Assembly (NCBI RefSeq): GCF_002835825.1
Contig: NZ_PIZH01000082.1
Span: 1-7,139, forward strand
Source: Methanoregula sp.
GTDB taxonomy: Archaea; Halobacteriota; Methanomicrobia; Methanomicrobiales; Methanospirillaceae
DNA: 7,139 nucleotides
Direction: 5' to 3'
Under the pieces are notes generated by a model that did no database searches, was not told the DNA's origin, and was given only the letters and a program-made list of their open reading frames with translations. A program made the translations under genes and the position numbers. The first letter of the stretch is position 1; the number at the start of each line of letters is the position of its first letter. Shown here one piece after another: positions 5,648 to 7,139 of this stretch.

Positions 5648-6559
5648 TTATTCGTGACTCAGGACAACCGAAACAACACTTCCTGCAATCTCGTTCTCCA
5701 GCGACCGCTTGAGTGTTGCGGTAAACTCCTGGACATCTCCCATCTTCTGCTCCGGGTCAAACCCGAGGAAGATCTCGATGTAGATCCGGCTCCCGGACCG
5801 TCGCGAACGGACCCCATGGAACTCATCATACTTATCAAAGGAGCCGGAGAGTTCCCGCAGGATGACCAGCTGGAGCTCCTCGTCAAGGGTCTTGTCAAAG
5901 AGGTCGGGGAGCGAGGAGGAGAACTCGCGATAACCCGCAAAGAGAAGGAACCCGATGATGATGAACGAGACCACCGGGTCGATATAATGCGCCCATTCGT
6001 AGTGGATGCAGATAACCGAAAGGATGAGCGCGAAGAGCAGCAGCAGGTTGGAGAACGTCTTGGCCCGCCGCAGGCGCCACTGGGACTCCATGATCGGGGA
6101 GGGATCTTCCATTGAACGGCGGCGGTAGGTCTGCCAGTGGTGATAATCGGCGATGCTTGCGATGATCATGAGCGGGATACCGATATACGCGGCAACCATC
6201 TCAAACTCTTCCGGGTGCATGAGCCGGTGGAGGGTAAAGAGGACAAGGATAATGATAGAGACCCCCATCACGCTGCCGGTGATGATCCTTGTTAAGGTCT
6301 CGAACTTCCCCATGCCGTAATCGTAGGTGAACTTCCCCCCGGCCTTCATCCTGCGGATGATCATGAGAGCAAAGAGCGTGGCCAGGACCTCGTTTGCATA
6401 CTTGAAGACATCGGAAAGGAGCGCGGCAGATCCCGAGAGGATGACTGCGACAGTCTCCGGCACCAGGATGAGGAAATCGATGCAGAGCCCATGGAAGACC
6501 AGCTTCTCGCGGGACTCTTTGATTTCCTCTTTCCCAGCAGCGCTCACGTTTTCCGGCAT
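5648..6559 (-). CDS. Cation diffusion facilitator (CDF)-family protein with non-canonical metal sites
   Basis: A 303-residue CDF-type transporter. Six hydrophobic helices lie within about residues 20-213, followed by a cytoplasmic alpha/beta C-terminal domain (about 220-303) with LPDLFDKTLDEEL (217-229) in the place of the usual LLDxxxxxE segment. Known CDFs exchange Zn, Co, Cd, Fe or Mn for protons using an intramembrane tetrahedral site (H/DxxxD in TM2, HxxxD in TM5). By eye-alignment to YiiP and ZitB these are K53/E57 in TM2 and L163/K167 in TM5. The loop motif HxxGHGKxE reads YDYGMGKFE (79-87). In the C-terminal domain H248 is kept but other ligands are not. It may be a divergent branch (COG3965-like) carrying another substrate. 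The start at 6559 matches the CDF N-terminus; an in-frame ATG at 6679, with AGGT upstream, would add 40 residues without CDF character and is the alternative. Confidence 0.82.
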   Translation of the reverse strand: MPENVSAAGKEEIKESREKLVFHGLCIDFLILVPETVAVILSGSAALLSDVFKYANEVLATLFALMIIRRMKAGGKFTYDYGMGKFETLTRIITGSVMGVSIIILVLFTLHRLMHPEEFEMVAAYIGIPLMIIASIADYHHWQTYRRRSMEDPSPIMESQWRLRRAKTFSNLLLLFALILSVICIHYEWAHYIDPVVSFIIIGFLLFAGYREFSSSLPDLFDKTLDEELQLVILRELSGSFDKYDEFHGVRSRRSGSRIYIEIFLGFDPEQKMGDVQEFTATLKRSLENEIAGSVVSVVLSHE

Positions 6560-6616
6560 ATTTGTCTTGTATAATAGGATGTGAAGGGGGAAAAAGGTGT
6601 GTGGATAGAGAAATGC

Positions 6617-6624
6617 ACGTATAG
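6617..6624 (-). promoter_or_regulatory. Possible TATA element for the CDF gene
   Basis: The minus strand reads GCTATACG here, about 60 nt before the ATG at 6559. Transcription would start near 6595, leaving a leader of about 36 nt. No convincing BRE or Shine-Dalgarno accompanies it, so the call is tentative. Confidence 0.2.
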
Positions 6625-6681
6625 CCACCAGACTCCTATGGGGAGAGGAAAAGGCGCATAACATAGTGAAGTAACGCATTT

Positions 6682-6714
6682 CCTGTACCTAAAATGTCAC
6701 ATTATCCAAACAGG
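6682..6714. promoter_or_regulatory. 33-bp nested palindrome, candidate operator upstream of the CDF gene
   Basis: AATGT-C-ACATT (6693-6703) is a perfect dyad centred on 6698. A second pair of arms, CCTGT (6682-6686) and ACAGG (6710-6714), is centred on exactly the same base. Coaxial inner and outer arms about 33 bp across fit a dimeric or dimer-of-dimers regulator. It lies about 120 bp upstream of the CDF start and after the gltX end, so it most likely serves the CDF gene. Confidence 0.4.
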
Positions 6715-6728
6715 TAATACAGAGGCAT

Positions 6729-6809
6729 CGCCTGCGCCCCGAATCAGGGCTTTCGAAGAACGCATCGGCGTTCTTCTCTTCCTCCAGATCTGATGCCCTG
6801 TCGCAGGCG
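6729..6809. ncRNA. Unidentified multi-stem structured element (possible sRNA or CDF leader RNA)
   Basis: Three nested perfect helices lie in 81 nt. The outer stem is CGCCTGCG/CGCAGGCG (6729-6736 with 6802-6809, 8 bp). The middle is CAGGGC/GCCCTG (6745-6750 with 6795-6800, 6 bp). The inner is GAAGAACGC/GCGTTCTTC (6755-6763 with 6768-6776, 9 bp) closing on a 4-nt loop. Internal loops are asymmetric (8x1 and 4x18), which is typical of folded RNA rather than a DNA operator. It sits between the gltX terminator and the CDF gene. On the minus strand it could be a CDF leader or a separate small RNA; the plus strand is equally able to fold. No tRNA, C/D or H/ACA signature was found. Confidence 0.5.
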
Positions 6810-6847
6810 CAAGGGGGGCGATCCGTAAACGATGATATCTCTGTTTT

Positions 6848-6855
6848 AAAAAAAA
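6848..6855 (-). terminator. U-run terminator of gltX
   Basis: Eight consecutive T residues on the minus strand begin 7 nt after the gltX stop codon. Archaeal RNA polymerase terminates at U-runs of this length without needing a hairpin. Confidence 0.65.
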
Positions 6856-6862
6856 GGTGTTT

Positions 6863-7139
6863 TCACTTGTGCGTGAAGTACGCCACAACCCCGTCCGGGC
6901 CAACCGCATCGATCTTCACAAACCCGACCCGCTCAAACTGGACAACCTTCCCGAGTTCGTTCTTCACCGCGGGCTCGCAAGCCCCTTTTACTTCGCCTTC
7001 CTGCGTCAGCAGCGTGCAGGGCACAGTCGCCTGCGCCGGGAGCCACTGGATGATCCGGGCCTTTGCGGCCCGGGCATCGGCCAGCGAGTCCCCGCCATAG
7101 GAGAACGCGGGGATGTCGCTGTTCCACGCAATCTTCACG
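6863..7139 (-). CDS. gltX: Glutamyl-tRNA synthetase (archaeal type), C-terminal part
   Basis: These are the last 91 codons of a gene entering from the right edge; the window contains no start (the first full codon, GTG, is internal). The sequence ARIIQWLPAQATVPCTLL, then EGEVKGACEPAV, and the ending GKVVQFERVGFVKIDAVG...VAYFTHK, match the C-terminal anticodon-binding beta-barrel of archaeal and eukaryotic-type glutamyl-tRNA synthetases. The enzyme charges tRNA-Glu (and, in most archaea, tRNA-Gln, for later amidation by GatDE) in the cytoplasm. The catalytic Rossmann domain with HIGH and KMSKS-like motifs lies outside the window. The gene ends with TGA and a U-run, so it is probably transcriptionally separate from the CDF gene. 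GlnRS shares this barrel but is rare in archaea. Confidence 0.87.
   Translation of the reverse strand, partial: VKIAWNSDIPAFSYGGDSLADARAAKARIIQWLPAQATVPCTLLTQEGEVKGACEPAVKNELGKVVQFERVGFVKIDAVGPDGVVAYFTHK

Noticed and set aside
6569..6576. TATTATAC on the minus strand as the CDF promoter
   Set aside because: It lies only 9 nt before the chosen ATG, so transcription would begin inside the coding region, with no suitable later start codon.
6729..6809. tRNA, H/ACA or C/D guide RNA in the structured element
   Set aside because: No cloverleaf with a T-loop, no ACA box after the outer stem, and no paired C (RUGAUGA) and D (CUGA) boxes were seen on either strand.
6697..6909. Minus-strand 70-codon open frame crossing the gltX end
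   Set aside because: It runs out of frame with gltX, through the U-run terminator and the structured element. No ribosome site or domain.
1..7139. CRISPR arrays, insertion sequences or integrase sites
   Set aside because: No regularly spaced repeats, transposase-like frames or terminal inverted repeats with target duplications were found.

Overview
The window looks like a chromosomal segment of a euryarchaeon, most likely a methanogen of the Methanomicrobiales type. The signs are an archaeal-type glutamyl-tRNA synthetase C-terminus, an AT-rich TATA element in an otherwise GC-balanced intergenic region, a U-run terminator, and a COG1361/CARDB-like surface protein of the kind common in methanogens. 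The organism call is an inference from style and content; no species was identified.

Layout. Positions 1-4441 hold one tightly packed minus-strand operon. In transcription order it encodes a PadR-family repressor (4441-4115), a DUF1700/HAAS-type membrane protein (4128-3535), a single-pass 'toastrack' (LiaF/DUF4097-like) protein (3538-2693), a secreted membrane-anchored CARDB-like protein (2663-1395), an FtsX/MacB-type ABC permease (1413-199), and the start of its ABC ATPase (197 to the window edge). Junctions are overlaps of 14, 4 and 19 nt, a 1-nt gap, and one 29-nt gap that would become an ATGA overlap if an alternative start is used. PadR, HAAS and toastrack proteins are a known association in envelope-stress modules. 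Here the trio is joined to a surface adhesin-like protein and an ABC exporter. The inferred job is an envelope-sensing or export unit under PadR autoregulation. The ATPase is odd: the visible Walker A motif has lost its glycine and lysine, and the altered codons sit in a perfect inverted repeat.

Positions 4442-4839 are a divergent regulatory region of about 400 bp. It holds a PadR leader hairpin with a C(UUCG)G loop, overlapping palindromes at the predicted PadR transcription start, a TATA box, a GC-rich imperfect hairpin, and palindromes at the putative promoter of the plus-strand TetR regulator (4840-5424). CTTACC/GGTAAG half-sites occur at both promoters, so cross-regulation is possible. 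TetR faces a convergent minus-strand CDF-family (cation diffusion facilitator) transporter (6559-5648) across a 223-bp gap with no gene. The CDF protein keeps the fold but lacks most canonical metal ligands.

Positions 6560-6862 (303 bp, no gene) carry a 33-bp nested palindrome, an 81-nt multi-stem structured element with a perfect 9-bp hairpin, and the T8 terminator of gltX. The C-terminal 91 codons of gltX (minus strand) fill the right edge.
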